64,000 bases of DNA from Entomortierella parvispora (Eukaryota > Mortierellomycota > Mortierellomycetes > Mortierellales > Mortierellaceae). The stretch spans positions 2,480,001-2,544,000 of the forward strand of contig OY752143.1 of assembly GCA_963573315.1 (NCBI GenBank), written 5' to 3'. The notes beneath the pieces are model-generated. The model searched no databases. It was not told the DNA's origin and worked only from the letters and a program-made list of their open reading frames with translations. Numbering within the stretch: the stretch's first letter is position 1; each line of letters starts with the position of its first letter. Of this stretch, positions 47,683 to 58,939 are shown piece by piece. Both the position numbers and the translations under genes were made by a program.

Positions 47683-48326
47683 AATACCTCCTATGATTTT
47701 TGAAAGTACACATCTCCTGCTTTTGAGAGTTTACCCTTTCCCGCACTCTCGTGTTGTTATGCAATAAAGATCTAGTGCTTCAAACAGAATCGAACTACAA
47801 ATGACGATGGCGCAATTGCAGGATTATTAACGATGACAATCAAGGGTCTCAGAAATAGAAAGAGTCCAGGCAAAACTCAAACCCGGCCGAGGTGTGTCCA
47901 GCCGACCGACACTTGTGGGTTAAGAATTGCTGCCCCGAAAAGGAAATTGCCTCGATCACTTTTCTCTTCTTTCTCCGCTCTCTGTCGGGGGCGATCGTCC
48001 TCTCGCGCGCTGGGTTGATGTTGGTGTTGCTCTTTGATAATTTGATTGTTAAGCAGCTCACTCACCTCTATGGAGATTGGAGAGAGAGAAAGAGAGAGAG
48101 GGGGGTATTCCAAGCGCCTCTGTCTTTGCGTTCATGGTGCCATAGCTGTGGTCGAACGAACTAGAACAAATCGTGTGAAGGACTGTTTCCCTGTTCCCTT
48201 GGTATAAAAGACAGACATTATTCAGAGACACCATTTTTTTCTTTCTTATCATCACTTTCATTTCCATCAAACAGCGCCCAACTCACCTCTACCTACCTCA
48301 CGCACACACAAGCGCATCTATCCATA
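47683..48326. other. Intergenic region between helicase and reductase genes
   Basis: About 640 bp: the 3' region of the helicase gene, then the promoter of the reductase with a short (GA)n (48083-48101). No further NFX1-type repeats could be read in frame after the stop at 47682. Confidence 0.4.
48203..48210 (+). promoter_or_regulatory. TATA box candidate of the reductase gene
   Basis: TATAAAAG 117 bp upstream of the ATG at 48327, followed by a leader with few purine runs; a strong match in a typical position. Confidence 0.6.
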
Positions 48327-49441
48327 ATGGTCCAGAACAAGTCTGTCATCTTCTTGAAGCACCCCACAGAGTACCCCGTCCCAGGCGAGCATCTCAACGT
48401 CCAGACCAAGGAGCTCAACACTGACCTCAAAGACAATGACGTTCTCCTCCGTAACCTGTACATTTCTCTGGACCCTTGTAAGATCACACGCTATCTCTTT
48501 CAGATGAGAATCTCCTCGGTTCAGATGCTAATACATCATCTCATCTTAAAAACGCTCAATTAGACATGCGTGGAAGAATGAGAGACACTGACAAATCCTA
48601 CGTCGCCGGTTTCGTCGTTGGACAGCCCATGAACGGCTCTGGTGTTTCTGAGGTCATCGAGTCCAAGAACGCTGCTATCCCTGTTGGATCAATTGTCACA
48701 GGAGGCATCAATTGGGAAGAGTACTCTGTCATCCACGGAGGCCAGGGATTGAGGGTCATCCCTGGTGGACGCAACTCCAAGATCCCTCTGTCGAGCCATA
48801 TTGGTGTGTTGGGTATGCCCGGTTTGACTGCATACTCGAGTTTGAAGATCATTGGACAGCCCAAGGCTGGAGAGACCATCTTCATCTCGGCCGCTTCTGG
48901 AGCTGTCGGTCAATTGGTGGGTCAGATTGCCAAGCGTCAGGGTCTTCGTGTGATCGGAAGCGCTGGATCGGATGAGAAGGTGGCATACCTTTTAAACGAG
49001 CTCCAGTTCGACGCCGCGTTCAACTACAAGAAGGGAGTTATCTTGGATAACTTGCGTAGATTGGCGCCAGAGGGTGTCGACATCTACTATGAGAATGTCG
49101 GAGGCGAGACCCTGGAGGCAGCCTTGGAGGTCATGAACAACCATGGACGTGTTGTTGCTTGCGGTATGATCTCAGTCTACAACAACCCTAACCCCTATGG
49201 CGTCAAGAACTTGATTCAAGTGATCGCCAAGCGCTTGACGATTCGTGGATTCATTGTCAGCGACTTTGCGGCCGAGTGCTCCGCCGACTTTGCGCGTGAT
49301 GTTGGAGGCTGGTTGGTCAACAAGGAGATCATCTACAAGGAGGATGTTGCTGTCGGTATCGAGAGCGCTCCTGAGGCCTTTGTTGGAATGCTCCAGGGCA
49401 AGAACTTTGGCAAGCAGGTGGTCAAGATCGCCGATCTGTAA
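48327..49441 (+). CDS. NADPH-dependent medium-chain reductase (2-alkenal reductase / PTGR family)
   Basis: Exons 48327-48477 and 48564-49441 join to 342 residues. The splice restores LDPYMRGRM, a signature of the leukotriene B4 dehydrogenase / alkenal reductase branch of the zinc-free medium-chain dehydrogenases. The Rossmann motif is AASGAVGQLVGQIAK. Other family blocks are YSSLKIIGQPKAGETIF, YYENVGGETLEAAL, VVACGMISVYN and the C-terminal AFVGMLQGKNFGKQVVKI. Such enzymes reduce the C=C bond of reactive enals with NADPH in the cytosol and detoxify lipid-peroxidation products. The exact substrate is not readable. A TATA box and codon bias suggest good expression. Confidence 0.92.
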
Positions 49442-51349
49442 ATACTATTTTATTCATTTATCTCATCATGTACCCATGATTATCAACTCGTACCGTTACC
49501 ATTCTCATTAAATTGGCATCGCCAAAGAAACAACCTTTGTAAAAGTGGTGTCACCAGAGTCAAGACAGGGTTTTTTTATCTTTGTGTCACGTTCAATGGT
49601 GCACAGGCCAGCCAAAAACAACGCGATAAAAAAAACGTCGACCACAAGTGGGTTATTTATACCTGAATTACCTATGAGGCTACCAAAGGCTTTACCCCTC
49701 CTCTGTTTGCCTCTTTTCTCTGGCCCACACTCTGCTGCTGTCATGTTCTCTCGAGAGCCTGCAAGGAGTGAATTAAAAAAAATGAGGAGCTGGCCAAGGT
49801 TTAGTAAAAAGGAGGTCCCTCGTCTATGCAACTGGCAACATTTGTTTATCCACTCTTGCATTTCAAGGAGATCTCGGGTTTCTTTCCTTTCCTCTCTCGC
49901 TCTCACTGGCCAGTTTTCAGTCGACGGCTCCCACGACTTGATCTGGACGATAGCGGTCAGAAGTTCGGTCTGGAAAGAATGGGCAGTGGTGTCCAACTAC
50001 AAATAGAAAAGGTAGAAAAAAGGAACACCAAGTGTTTGAAAGCAAACTTGGACGAGGAGCAAAAAGAAGTACGAGAAGAAGGAGGTGAAGACGATGGGGG
50101 AGACCAGACAGGGCTTTGTGTCATGCACCGCTGTCGAAGGCTACCAAGGCGAGGCCTACTGCTCCCAAGGTTTGCATGTCTTTTTCTCCTCTCTCGTTCT
50201 CTCTCTCTTGTCTCTTGTTCCTTTGTCTAATTGAACCCCATTCCATCGGCACCGTCCGCTCTATTTTGTCCCTCTGCCTTCCACCAACTGCCAGTCCCTG
50301 CGTGCCTGCATCCTCTTGGTTGCTCACGGCTCCCGCCAACACCTTCGTCAGCCTCGATCCAACCCTCATCATAAGCACACAGCCTCTTTGCCTGTGGCAT
50401 TGTTACGACCCAAGATCCTGAATGACAAGCCCTCTCGGCGCACACCTCCTTCGGCTACCATCCATCTCATCCTTTCTCATTTAACCTCCTTCTCCCTCTC
50501 TTTCTCACTTCCTTCTTCCCTCTACTCCCTCTTTTCTGTTCTCCTGCCTGTGTATTTTCTTCCCTTGACGGTTTTACTCACGCACTCAAAGCAAAGCAAA
50601 TTCCTTTCATCCTTCTACCAACGATATTTCCTTTGACGGGCTATTTTACACTTTCAAGAAAAAACGATCCCCACGTTTCCTTTCTCTTTCGCTCTCCCCT
50701 CCTTTTCCATCTCCCTCTCTCTCTCCCTCTCCCTCGCTTTTGCTCTATCTCTCTCCCTCACCGATCCTCAAAACCGTTTTTGACACGGACCATTCTAATA
50801 CTGCAAAACATACCCGTTTATGAACTTTTCTACATTTTCTTTCTGCCACGATCGCCCCATCCTCCAATTCAATCCTTTTTTCTTCTCTTCAACGATCTCC
50901 ATTCTTTCGACGACGACTATTCTTATTCTTAACGAACTCTTCATATTACCCACCCTTGAGCGCACACCTCATATTGTACCCACTGTTGAATCTCCTACGA
51001 GTGCAAACGCGGACCCATTGAGCTCTTTTCTTTGTAACATCGTCGTGAGTTACCCCTCTTGTCATATCGCGGTAGATAAGATATTGTTGTAGAAAGCGTT
51101 TGTTTTGTCCTTCTGATTATCATCAGTCGTCCAGAGTAGCGAATCTGCGACAAACATTTCTTCCATCCGCAGACAAAAAAAATAATTCGGATCCTTCACC
51201 CTCTTTCTCTCGACGACTACGACCACACCGGTTGCAATCAAAAAAAGGGCGAAACGAACCACGCACCCAAGTCAGCTGCCGGGGGACCAACCCATCTTTT
51301 CATTGTGGGCCCTATTCTCTTTTTAAAAACATCCTCAGCACCTAACAGG
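49442..51349. other. Intergenic region, CT-rich, no supported gene
   Basis: About 1.9 kb between the reductase and RING genes. From about 50160 onward it is strongly pyrimidine-rich (runs of TCTCTC and CCCTCT), which makes spurious Ser/Leu/Pro-rich ORFs. It probably contains a long leader of the RING gene. I cannot support a gene. Confidence 0.4.
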
Positions 51350-54300
51350 ATGTCCTCGATTACTGCGAGGCTGATCTGTTGGTGGTGCAGTCGTGTTTGT
51401 GTTTGTGTAGGCGTCTTTGTCATTCTCTGTGCGACGACAATAACCCCCTCTGGGATTCATGCCCACCCCATCCTGCAACCTCAAACAAAACGACAACAGC
51501 AACAACAACAACAACAACACGTCCGGTCGCTTCAGCCCCGACAGGTGCTTCTGCAGGATGATTCAGGCATCGCCCCATTGACCACAGCCGGTGGCAGCCC
51601 CAGCACTCCCTCTTCTCCTCCGCCCACATTTGCATCGCCTTCGCCTTCATTACCGTCACCGCCACTGGGGATGCCAGGCTCCAAGTTTGTGCAAAAGCCT
51701 TTGCTGGAAATCATCGCACCCAACGTCACCCTTTTTGCGGCCCTGGATTTGCCCCCTTCTTCCTCCTCAACTCCTTCTTCCGCATCAGTCTCGGCGCAGC
51801 AACCAGAGCCAACAATTGGCTCTGCACCCGAGAGTGGCAGCTCTCTACTGCTTCCGAGCTCGAACCTGACCATTTCCCAGAATCAGATTTATCATGTGAA
51901 CGATACCCTGATGTTTGGCGCCGGTGGTACACAGCCCCTGACGGTACAGTGTCTATCCCTATCCGATTACTCTCCTCTTTTCCGTAGTATTCGTATTCTT
52001 CTCTTTCTTTATATGTTCAGAGGGGAACCAAAGAGATGTAACCCGCAAAAAAATCAAAAAAGTTCCTGACCGTGACGCCGTGACACCGTGACGCCGTGAC
52101 TGACCTCACATCCTGATGCTGGCTACTTGGCTATACGGAGAAGACGCCGTTCGACATTCTGAATATTTTTCCTTTCGCCGTTGTGCTCAATGACCCTATA
52201 CTAACGCGGGATAAAAACCCCTTCTTCCATATTCCGCATCCTATCATTTTTTTTGTATATATATTCAGGGCGTTCTGATCGAGTGGACGCTTGGATGTAA
52301 TCTCGGTGACAACTTCCCCATCTTTTCTCCTAGCCAACAACCCTGGATCGCCTTTGTATCCTCTTCTCTACTTTCCAAGCCCAAAATGAAGCCCATGTCT
52401 ACCACCCTCACCGCCGCCGCCAGCAACAACACCACCAATCCAAATGAAGGTCTCGTCCAGGAAGACAACGAGGATATCTGTGACGTGTCAACACTGATCT
52501 CCATCATCCAGGCCATCTCGGACGAGGTCACCGGCGTAATCATGTACCTGGACCCTTCCTCTGTAGCAAATAAGAACGCGATCACATTAGCGGAATTGCG
52601 AGCGCAGACCGAAAAGGCGATTCAGGATATTCTACTGACCCGGAGCCCGACTGCCAAGATGGCAGCTGCGGCGGTCATTAAAGCCTCCCTCTCCAAAGCC
52701 GCGTCACGATCCACTCCCTCAACCTCCTCGACTGCCACCACTGTAACGAGCGTCAAGGGGCAACTGCAACAGCACAATAGTCATGAAAAGTCGAAACGTG
52801 ACACTACAGGAGGCCTGACTCCAGAAGAGATTGTCGCCAAATTAGCAACGCCTGGACGATCGCCTTACATACTAGACTCTACTACCCCGATGCCTTCTCC
52901 TGTTACTGCTTTGGATGAGGAAGACGGCAGCGGTAGCCCAGCGAACCCTGAGGCCAAAGTTGCCTCAGCACCGACATCTTCTCTAACAGGAACGATTGGC
53001 GTCATGGCCTTGGGCGACCTGAAGCTGATCAAGATCCTTCAGTCCAGTACAGCCAGCAAAGGGCAAACCGTGATCGCGCAATTGACCTTTGGCAACAGTC
53101 CGATCCTTCCAGGACCGCCCGCTAGCCCAACACCGTCGCCAACGGCGGATGGGTCAAGACCTGCGGCGGACAAGTCTCTGGGTCTCTTCTTTTGGATCAT
53201 TTTGGGCTCTGTTGTCCTAATTGTCGGTGTTTGGTAAAGTCTCTTGGCCCCATCGATACAATCGCGACACGTTTTTTTGTGCTAGTTTTTATTAATCGTA
53301 ATCTTCTTTTGATCTCCAGGGTCGGATTTGGTGTTGTAGAGGCTCGGTCGCTTAATCGTAGACGACAACAGATTGCTCTCGACAATGTCAAGTTGAGGAC
53401 CGTGGATCAAAAAGTTTTGGACACGTACAAGATCAGGATCTTTAAAGAAGGCGATATTCTCTATTCGGACGATGAGGATGAAGACAATGACTCTACAGGA
53501 GCAGGAGCTGGTACGACTACTGCCGCCGCCGGTGCAAGAGGGTCTGGATCAGCCTCTGAAGACCAGGAGAAGAATTATGGGGAGCCAAACGGACCTGGTT
53601 CTGTACATGAACAGGATTTCAACGAAAAGGAAGGGTACGAAGGATCGAGTGGCTCTCATTCAGCCACGCTGCCTTTTGTTCACCCACAACGCGTTTTCGC
53701 AAGAGCAGATCTAACAGCCCTGCGCCTCGGTGCCATGGATCGTGGATATTATGGCAATCACCCTGCTCATAACCAATATAACGTCACCTCGCCAGGAACA
53801 CTTCATGGTCGCAGGAGCGGGTCTTTTGATGAGACGCTGTATGGGGGCTTGGATGCTTCTAAAAGCCGTCGTGGATCCTCCAACACGAGTGGAACTGGCA
53901 ATCACCATCCCCTCCACCCTCATCATTTCCCAGATAGTCCTTTATTTCTGTCTTCCTTCCATGGTCATCTGGGCACGGCGGCAACGACTGGTGCAGCTGT
54001 CTCTTCAGCAGCAGCGGCCCTGGCTCTGAGTCGAGATGAACGTTGCAGGAGTTGGGCAGAGAACAAGGCTGGATTGTACGATTATGGCGGCGAGAGCGAA
54101 AGCGACTATGGATACGACCAGGAACAAGGGTACAAGTCGCATGCACAAGATGGATGGGCAGACTTGAAGATGGAAAAGATTGAATCCTTGGATGAAGTTA
54201 AAGTCGATCCCCTGTCAATGGCGCCCCCTCTGCTCGAAGCGACGGCTGGTACTCCAGCTGATAAGCGGGAGTCATGGTCTTCAGGCGTTAATGTTGCGAG

Positions 54301-55797
54301 CACTACCGACGGCCACGCAGCAGACCAGGAAGAGTCCAACCAGACTCAAGCCGTCTCTGCACCCTTGCCGACGACGGGAGTGGGTCTTCATTCTCAACCA
54401 ACCCTTCGACGCAAGAGCCGGTTCATTCTCCCTCGCAAGATCGAGACCTCTCTTCCTGTCCCCGCCGGATCTGAGGATATCGCTGTTATTTCGCCAACCG
54501 TCATCGAAGAAGGAAGTACTACCTCTGGAAACATTACTCGAATGAACTCGTCGGCTGGACCGGGATCTGTAGGCGCAAGGTCTGGAGGAGGACCCAGTAC
54601 TGAAGGACTTACTACACCCGGATTCTTGCCACCTCATGGATGGGAGGGCGATCGTCGACGATCGAGTCTAACAACGGTAGTGGCACAGCCCGAATCTTGG
54701 GTTGGGCCACAGGGGCAGAGACTTCGTCGGTCGTCTTTGCAGGTCCAGAGGTTCCCATCTTTCAGTGGCAGTCCAAAAGGCAGCTTGGAGCAAGAAGACG
54801 GCGAGGGACACGAGGAAGAAGAAGATGATGACGGCCGTGGTGTCGGTCACTTCCCTGAGGCTTCGACGGGCAGCCGGAGACTGAGGCGGTCCTCCCTTCT
54901 AGTTCAGAGGATCAGTCATGAAGCGCCCTCTCTGTCATCGCCTTTGACTGCCATTGAAGCCGCGACGCCCATCACTGCGCGAGGAGAAGGCGAAGGAGTG
55001 GATTTTATAAAGAAACAGATATCAACGGGAGCCACACTTCAGGAATACAAGACGAGGTTCTCGATGATCGGCATTGACTTGCCAGATATTTATTCACCTA
55101 CGACAGGAGAGTTCTCTCGGCTTTCCCTGGATGCAGACCGGCTGATGCAACCCCCTCATCATAAAGGATCGCTGACTCTAGGCAACAATGGGGAAGATCA
55201 CCTTGAGGAGTTGCGAGATGATACCCATCAATACCATCGCCATGGCAAGGACACCACAGACGACAGTATTATTTTGTTGGACGAAGCCGGCCCCTCGTCC
55301 ATGTCGTCCTCCTCTGCAGCTGGATCGACACCCTTAATCACAGCAGCTGCCAAAGCAGCCAAGAAACCTAGAAAGAGACAGTACGACCCTTGCGCCATCT
55401 GTCTGGAAGAATACGAGGTTGGCGATCGTTTGAGGGAGTTGCCTTGCAAGCACTTCTTCCACAGTCACTGTATCGATCCTTGGTTCAAGGATATTCATGG
55501 GATCTGTCCTGTCTGCAAGAGAGATTACTCTGAAGGTAAAAAAAAAAGGAAAGGAGTTCTGCTTCACTTCCTTTTATCTACAAGATTCCCAGGAGCTAAC
55601 TCATCCTCTTTTTTTTCAAACAAATAGCGGGAAGGATGTCAGCAACAGCCAGGGCCGCCGCACGTCAACAGGCCGCTAATCAAAGGAATGAGCGATCATC
55701 GGGTATGGCCGCCTTCCTCTCCCCCCTGGCACTTTTGGCCGTCGGTGTTCCTGGAAATCATTATTGGTATACTGGTGATGCCAGTATACACTTGTAA
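51350..55797 (+). CDS. Transmembrane RING-H2 protein, probable E3 ubiquitin ligase
   Basis: Exons 51350-51943, 52269-53233, 53320-55535 and 55628-55797 join to 1314 residues. The N-terminus has a hydrophobic signal or anchor ([15 protein letters not shown]). The ectodomain-like part of about 475 residues has a PA-like segment ([20 protein letters not shown], then [11 protein letters not shown]). A membrane span ([20 protein letters not shown]) follows at about 500-525. A 680-residue disordered Ser/Gly/acidic stretch precedes the RING-H2 (residues 1211-1252; C-x2-C-x14-C-x-H-x2-H-x2-C-x11-C-x2-C). The order fits PA-TM-RING ligases of endosomes, vacuole or Golgi. Substrates are unknown. The last exon encodes a short hydrophobic tail ending ASIHL; a DNA transposon begins 40 bp after the stop. 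Confidence 0.87.
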
Positions 55798-55837
55798 AGG
55801 CGCCTTTATGGATAGCAACAATAATAATATCATATTA

Positions 55838-55860
55838 TTGTGCCTTGCAGAAACTTTGTC
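55838..55860 (+). repeat. Left terminal inverted repeat of the transposon
   Basis: 23 bp, identical to the reverse complement of 58777-58799 and preceded by TA. Confidence 0.9.
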
Positions 55861-56053
55861 TTATCGGGGCCTGAATCGTTCAAATAAAATTATTGGGACA
55901 ATTGATTAATTTTAGATCCCGGCCAAATAAAAAAACTACCGCGTTGACACCTGGCACTTGATTGTTGGGGCGGTTGGGGTAGAAGGGCCACTGTTGACCC
56001 CAACAATCGCGAGATAATATTCGCAGGCAAATCAACTGATATAGACAATCCCA

Positions 56054-56077
56054 TTTGTCGGAAAGCTTTCCGACAAA
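56054..56077. repeat. 24-bp perfect palindrome inside the transposon
   Basis: Arms TTTGTCGGAAAG and CTTTCCGACAAA meet with no spacer, about 100 bp upstream of the transposase ATG and about 215 bp from the left end. Three copies of ATTGTTGGGG or its complement lie nearby (55961, 55998, 56101). These may be transposase-binding or promoter sites. Confidence 0.85.
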
Positions 56078-56176
56078 GGGGACCATTGTTATGGTGCAAT
56101 ATTGTTGGGGCTGTGACAACGCGATAAATGTGGAGACACTCTTTCGTGCATCTTCCCTCATTTTCACTTTGCTGCC

Positions 56177-57261
56177 ATGGCAAAATCTTCTGACTTTCGC
56201 ATGGCAGCTGTTGTGCTCTACGATATCTATGGATTAGACTCGACTACAGTGGCCGCGCTTTTAAGCTGCTCTTACCGAAGCGTGGAACGATGGTCCGGTA
56301 ATTGCGCGTGCAAAGCAACAAGCGAGTGCTGGGTTGAAACTCTTGTCTCTAACTTCATTTTCTTCTTGAAGAACAATTTAACAAAACTGGTACAGTAGAG
56401 CCCGCTCCACCAAGGGAACCGAAGCTGCGTTGGCCACCCGAGGTAGAATCTTTCGTTCGTGATTACATTGAGGGGCATCCGTGCTTTTTCATTGAGGAAC
56501 TTCAAGATGAATTGAAGAAGAGATATCCGGATCTCCCGTCCTCCACTTCCACCATCAGCCGGTACCTTCGATTTGATTTAAAGATGTCCCGCAAGATTCT
56601 GCAGAAGCGTGCAAGAGAAGCGCGACCAGGCGATATCGACTACTTCGAGTTCACACTGGAGCAGGTGTACATGCATCCAGAGCAACTTGTGTTCATTGAC
56701 GAAACGAGTAAGGGTAGCCGAGCATCCGTCAGACACTTCGCTTGGTCGTTAAGGGGGACACCTGCGATCGTCAACCTACCCTTTTCCAGGGGCAAAAGGG
56801 TTTCTGCACTTGCATCTATGGACAGTGAAGGGTTCCTCGGATGGAGGATCACAGCGGACACTTTTACTAGGAAGTCTTTTTATGAAGGATTTATAGAGGA
56901 AATTCTTCCGCACATCCAGCCATGGCCCATGCGCAATTCAATCGTGCTCATGGACAACGCGAGAATTCACATGTTTCAAGAGCTTGTAGAAGCTATACAC
57001 TCAAGAGGAGCCCATATCTTCTTTCTTCCTCCTTATTGCCCACACATGAACCCAATTGAGTTTGGGTTTTCCAACGTAAAGACTTGGCTTCAACGACGTG
57101 CCAATCTGGTATTCAGCCACTATCCAAAAGATGTGCTGGATCTCACATTTCCTGCCTGTTCTCAACAAACCGTGACCGTCAACACTTTCCAGCACTGCGG
57201 ATACTCTTCTGGTTTCCTGGACAAGGATAGATTTCGACAGGGAATAAAGGATCGAAAGTAA
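56177..57261 (+). CDS. Tc1/mariner-like DDE transposase
   Basis: Exons 56177-56297 and 56372-57261 (74-nt intron) join to 336 residues. The N-terminus is a helix-turn-helix of the usual type (MAAVVLYDIYGLDSTTVAAL followed by RSVERW), with a second DNA-binding region (PPEVESFVRDYI, then STISRYLRF). The catalytic core has the three acidic residues: Asp in VFIDETSKG, Asp in VLMDNARIHM, and Glu in PHMNPIEFGF. There are 34 residues between the second Asp and the Glu, so it is DD34E. No frameshift or internal stop is seen. The splice restores RSVERWSEQFNKTG, as expected for the linker. It would cut at the TIRs and insert at TA. Confidence 0.92.
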
Positions 57262-57285
57262 AGGCTAGCCTAGCCATCATATAAT

Positions 57286-58554
57286 TCATTTATTTGATCT
57301 GCGAGTTCTGACTCCAGGGTCTAATGAAGACTGATCTGCAGTAGCCCGGCTTCTTGTGTTGCGAGATTGTGGTCGATCAGGAAGATCTAAGCTCCTCTTT
57401 TTTCCACCTGGCGGGACGACAGCTTCTGGCTCCTCCTGCATATCATCTTGAACGTCAATTGGGGCCGAGTTATCGGTATCCTTAAGAGAGCCAGTTGAAG
57501 TTGTGGGACGTCTCCGTACTAGCCTTTCCTCCTCTTCCTCCTCCTCCTCTTCTTCTTCCTCTTCTTGATCGAGCGTCCTCTGGTTCGCCAGATACTCAGC
57601 ATCAGGGTGTGGGTGGTCAACATCCTCCATATCTTCTTGAGGCGCAGGTGGAGGGGCAGGCGGATTTTCCATGAGACGCTGAAGCCCTTGTGACAAATCA
57701 CAGCTTGGAAGTCCTAATGCTTTTTTGAGCGCATCCAGTGGAATTACAATGGGAAGCTTGGCAGAGGTGCCACTGATCCCCACCTCCAAGACAAATGATG
57801 ATTGTGGTGTCCGTGGGCGCTGAAGTAGCCCTTCCTCTTGGTACTCTTGTCTTTGTCGATCGAGTGCCTCGGCCTGCAAGAAGGTAGCGCTGGTAGGAAT
57901 TTCCAACGGCGTCTCTGGGGAAGGAATGCGATCAGGGTTTCGACTCAAATCCCTTGCTAGAAACTGCCTTGCAAACGGAGCCGTTATTGGTGTCGCGGAA
58001 TCCAAAGCATTGTGGGCGTCTATAGCTTCAAGCGCTGCCCGGTAATTGGCAGCTGTTCCTCGATGAGTCCCTGTAGTAACACGCCCTCCACCACCACTGC
58101 CACTAGAAGCTCCGTGGGCTCTTTGGTTTAGGTAAATAAAGAGATGAACCACGATGCCAATGTCTGTTTTCAGCCTGGTTGCCTCGTTCTTCCATGCCTG
58201 CTCAATACGGCCCTGTACAACGCCTTCGTCAAGCAGCTGAAACTTCCCTTGTCTGACGTTGTGGTAGGGCCTCAAGTATACATCACCCGAAGGCCACTCA
58301 TATGCCTCTCCAGGGATACGAATCCGGTCGAGTTGTGTCTTGATGTGCGCCACTAATACTCTGTACGAATCTCTGTCCGAGTGAAAGTCAACTTCTGGGA
58401 TGCCACCAAACAAGTTTCGAAAACGTTTGATCTCGCGACAAGTTTTTGTTGGATCACCAATGCGGAAGTTGATACCACATTGGATAGTTGCAGGGGGGTC
58501 GAACTGAGAGACAGACTCAGATGAGTTGTCATTGTCGTCAGTATTGTCCGCCAT
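57286..58554 (-). CDS. Transposon accessory protein of unknown function
   Basis: A 422-residue single-exon ORF that starts MADNTDDNDNSSES and lies wholly between the TIRs, convergent with the transposase. Residues about 25-150 look folded (INFRIGDPTKTCREIKRFRN, GIPEVDFHSDRDSYRVLVAH, YEWPSGDVYLRPYHNVRQ). A Gly/Ser linker and a helical Ala/Arg-rich part follow, then a short hydrophobic-patterned piece (SSFVLEVGISG, LPIVIPLDALKKALGLPS). The end is a polyGlu tract of about 14 and a basic tail (GGKKRSLDLPDRPQSRNTRS) that could be a nuclear signal. I recognise no family. It might help DNA binding, regulate transposition or counter host silencing; none of these is shown. Confidence 0.75.
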   Translation of the reverse strand: MADNTDDNDNSSESVSQFDPPATIQCGINFRIGDPTKTCREIKRFRNLFGGIPEVDFHSDRDSYRVLVAHIKTQLDRIRIPGEAYEWPSGDVYLRPYHNVRQGKFQLLDEGVVQGRIEQAWKNEATRLKTDIGIVVHLFIYLNQRAHGASSGSGGGGRVTTGTHRGTAANYRAALEAIDAHNALDSATPITAPFARQFLARDLSRNPDRIPSPETPLEIPTSATFLQAEALDRQRQEYQEEGLLQRPRTPQSSFVLEVGISGTSAKLPIVIPLDALKKALGLPSCDLSQGLQRLMENPPAPPPAPQEDMEDVDHPHPDAEYLANQRTLDQEEEEEEEEEEEEERLVRRRPTTSTGSLKDTDNSAPIDVQDDMQEEPEAVVPPGGKKRSLDLPDRPQSRNTRSRATADQSSLDPGVRTRRSNK

Positions 58555-58712
58555 GGGGGAGGAAAGGGGAAGTGGAAGGAAGGAAAAGAATGGAACAAAG
58601 ACAAAGCCTAAAGAAAATGTTGTTGGGTCGATGGCAGTCCTATCAATCGATTAATTTGCGCTTTTATTTTTGTTTGATCAAATAAAGTTACCCCAATTAA
58701 TATTTTTGCCCC

Positions 58713-58800
58713 AATAAAATAAAATTTTTATCGACAAAGTTTCTGCAAGGCACAATAATAAAATAAAATTTTTATCGACAAAGTTTCTGCAAGGCACAAT
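58713..58800. repeat. 44-bp perfect tandem duplication of the transposon right end
   Basis: 58713-58756 and 58757-58800 are identical and each contains a complete copy of the 23-bp terminal repeat (58733-58755 and 58777-58799) followed by TA. Either copy could serve as the right end. Confidence 0.95.
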
Positions 58801-58939
58801 AAAAAACAATAGAAAACAAAAACCCAATGAGATTAGGTCCTTTATTGCCAATGTTCGTAAGGTTACACAAACAGATGGTAAACAATGCAACATTGCTACA
58901 GCCAAGTAAAGAGGCGCTCCCATTCTCGCCCCTATTCTC

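Larger units (their letters stand above)
55838..58799. mobile_element. Two-gene Tc1/mariner-like DNA transposon
   Basis: A 23-bp perfect inverted repeat marks the ends: TTGTGCCTTGCAGAAACTTT plus GTC at 55838-55860, and its reverse complement at 58777-58799. TA flanks both ends (55836-55837 and 58800-58801), as Tc1/mariner insertion requires. Inside are a DD34E transposase with one intron (56177-57261, plus) and a convergent 422-codon ORF (57286-58554, minus); their stops are 25 bp apart. The right end is duplicated as a 44-bp tandem repeat. The reading frames are intact, so the copy may be young. The element sits between the 3' end of the RING gene and the 3' end of a PPOX-like gene. Confidence 0.85.
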
